From positions 1 to 7,103 of the forward strand of contig SKXR01000273.1 of NCBI GenBank assembly GCA_007128275.1: a stretch of 7,103 nucleotides of DNA. The letters run 5' to 3'. Every line of letters starts with the position of its first letter. Position 1 is the first letter of the stretch. The position numbers and the translations under genes were made by a program. Source of the stretch: Kiritimatiellia bacterium (GTDB taxonomy: Bacteria > Verrucomicrobiota > Kiritimatiellia > SLAD01). Positions 7,001 through 7,103 of the stretch are shown here, in pieces. Under the pieces are notes generated by a model. It was not told the origin of the DNA. It saw only the letters and a list, made by a program, of their open reading frames with translations, and ran no database searches.

Positions 7001-7022
7001 GTAATAGCCTATAAGCTATTAC
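7001..7022. promoter_or_regulatory. 22-bp near-perfect palindrome, operator candidate 2
   Basis: Arms beginning GTAATAG and ending CTATTAC form a 22-bp palindrome with one mismatched pair. It is a near-copy of 6971-6988, placed exactly 32 bp away (about three helical turns), which would put two bound dimers on the same DNA face. On the plus strand, TTGGTC (6987-6992) and TATAAG (7010-7015) with a 17-nt spacer mirror the minus-strand promoter candidate. Confidence 0.6.
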
Positions 7023-7036
7023 CTGCCTGTTGGCAG
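7023..7036. repeat. Small stem-loop CTGCC/GGCAG after the toxin-like stop
   Basis: A 5-bp perfect stem with a 4-nt loop (7028-7031), just beyond the stop at 7039-7041 of the leftward partial gene. No T-run follows, so it is at most a weak terminator. Confidence 0.35.
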
Positions 7037-7038
7037 AT

Positions 7039-7103
7039 CTATTGGTATGCGTCTTTTCGATCGTCGATCGTCAAGATGAAGACGACCCGCTTCTGTTCGT
7101 CCA
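7039..7103 (-). CDS. C-terminus of a probable RelE/ParE-family toxin (partial, N-terminus off the right edge)
   Basis: The last 20 codons of a leftward frame end with TAG at 7041-7039. The visible tail includes KRVVFILTIDDRKDAYQ. RelE/ParE mRNA-interferase toxins commonly end with a hydrophobic strand such as VVVLxI, then H-R-x-D/E-x-Y near the terminus, and the arrangement RVVFILTIDDRKDAY fits that pattern, with DR in place of HR. This rests on a short stretch only. The other two minus frames here give a stop or an Arg-rich, unfamiliar peptide. If correct, the antitoxin gene would probably lie to the right, outside the window. The palindromic array is only 17 nt downstream of the stop. Confidence 0.5.
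   Translation of the reverse strand, partial: DEQKRVVFILTIDDRKDAYQ

Overview
The window is a GC-rich (roughly 58-60% by eye) bacterial chromosomal segment with tightly packed genes and Shine-Dalgarno-led starts. A secreted protein with a Sec-type signal peptide, TRAP transporter membrane subunits and an L,D-transpeptidase suggest a diderm (Gram-negative-type) bacterium. I cannot name the phylum from sequence alone. The intergenic hairpin repeats and the gene mix would fit Nitrospirota or one of the PVC/Hydrogenedentota-like groups, but this is a guess.

Layout, left to right. (1) 1-467, minus: the N-terminal part of an exported protein with a signal peptide and a carbohydrate-binding-like module. 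Its C-terminus lies beyond the left edge. (2) 468-704: a divergent intergenic region with a possible promoter pointing right. (3) 705-3527, plus: a three-gene run made of an NAD-dependent sugar-nucleotide epimerase/dehydratase, then TRAP transporter small (DctQ) and large (DctM) permease subunits. The epimerase-dctQ gap is 10 nt and dctQ-dctM share a TGATG stop/start. No periplasmic solute-binding (P) subunit is in the window. (4) 3528-3941: a 414-nt gene-free island packed with hairpins and an 18-bp direct repeat. (5) 3942-4481, plus: a compact L,D-transpeptidase (YkuD) protein with no signal peptide. (6) 4482-6862, minus: a two-gene polyamine operon. Carboxy(nor)spermidine dehydrogenase comes first in transcription (5651-6862), then carboxynorspermidine decarboxylase nspC (4482-5615). 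(7) 6863-7038: the operon's upstream region, with a candidate promoter and two near-identical palindromes exactly 32 bp apart, flanking a third palindrome at the exact midpoint. (8) 7039-7103, minus: the last 20 codons of what looks like a RelE/ParE-family toxin, cut by the right edge.

How the genes work together: the clearest pathway is the aspartate-semialdehyde-dependent polyamine route. The dehydrogenase reductively condenses a diamine (putrescine or diaminopropane) with aspartate semialdehyde, and NspC decarboxylates the product to spermidine or norspermidine. The epimerase/TRAP group looks like one transcription unit by spacing, but the functional link between sugar-nucleotide modification and a secondary carboxylate or sugar-acid importer is not obvious.

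The most unusual signals are regulatory or structural: the symmetric triple-palindrome array upstream of the polyamine operon and beside a toxin-like gene end, the hairpin-dense repeat island, and a perfect Shine-Dalgarno sequence placed 28 nt from the best nspC start. I did not find evidence of a wholly new multi-gene system.
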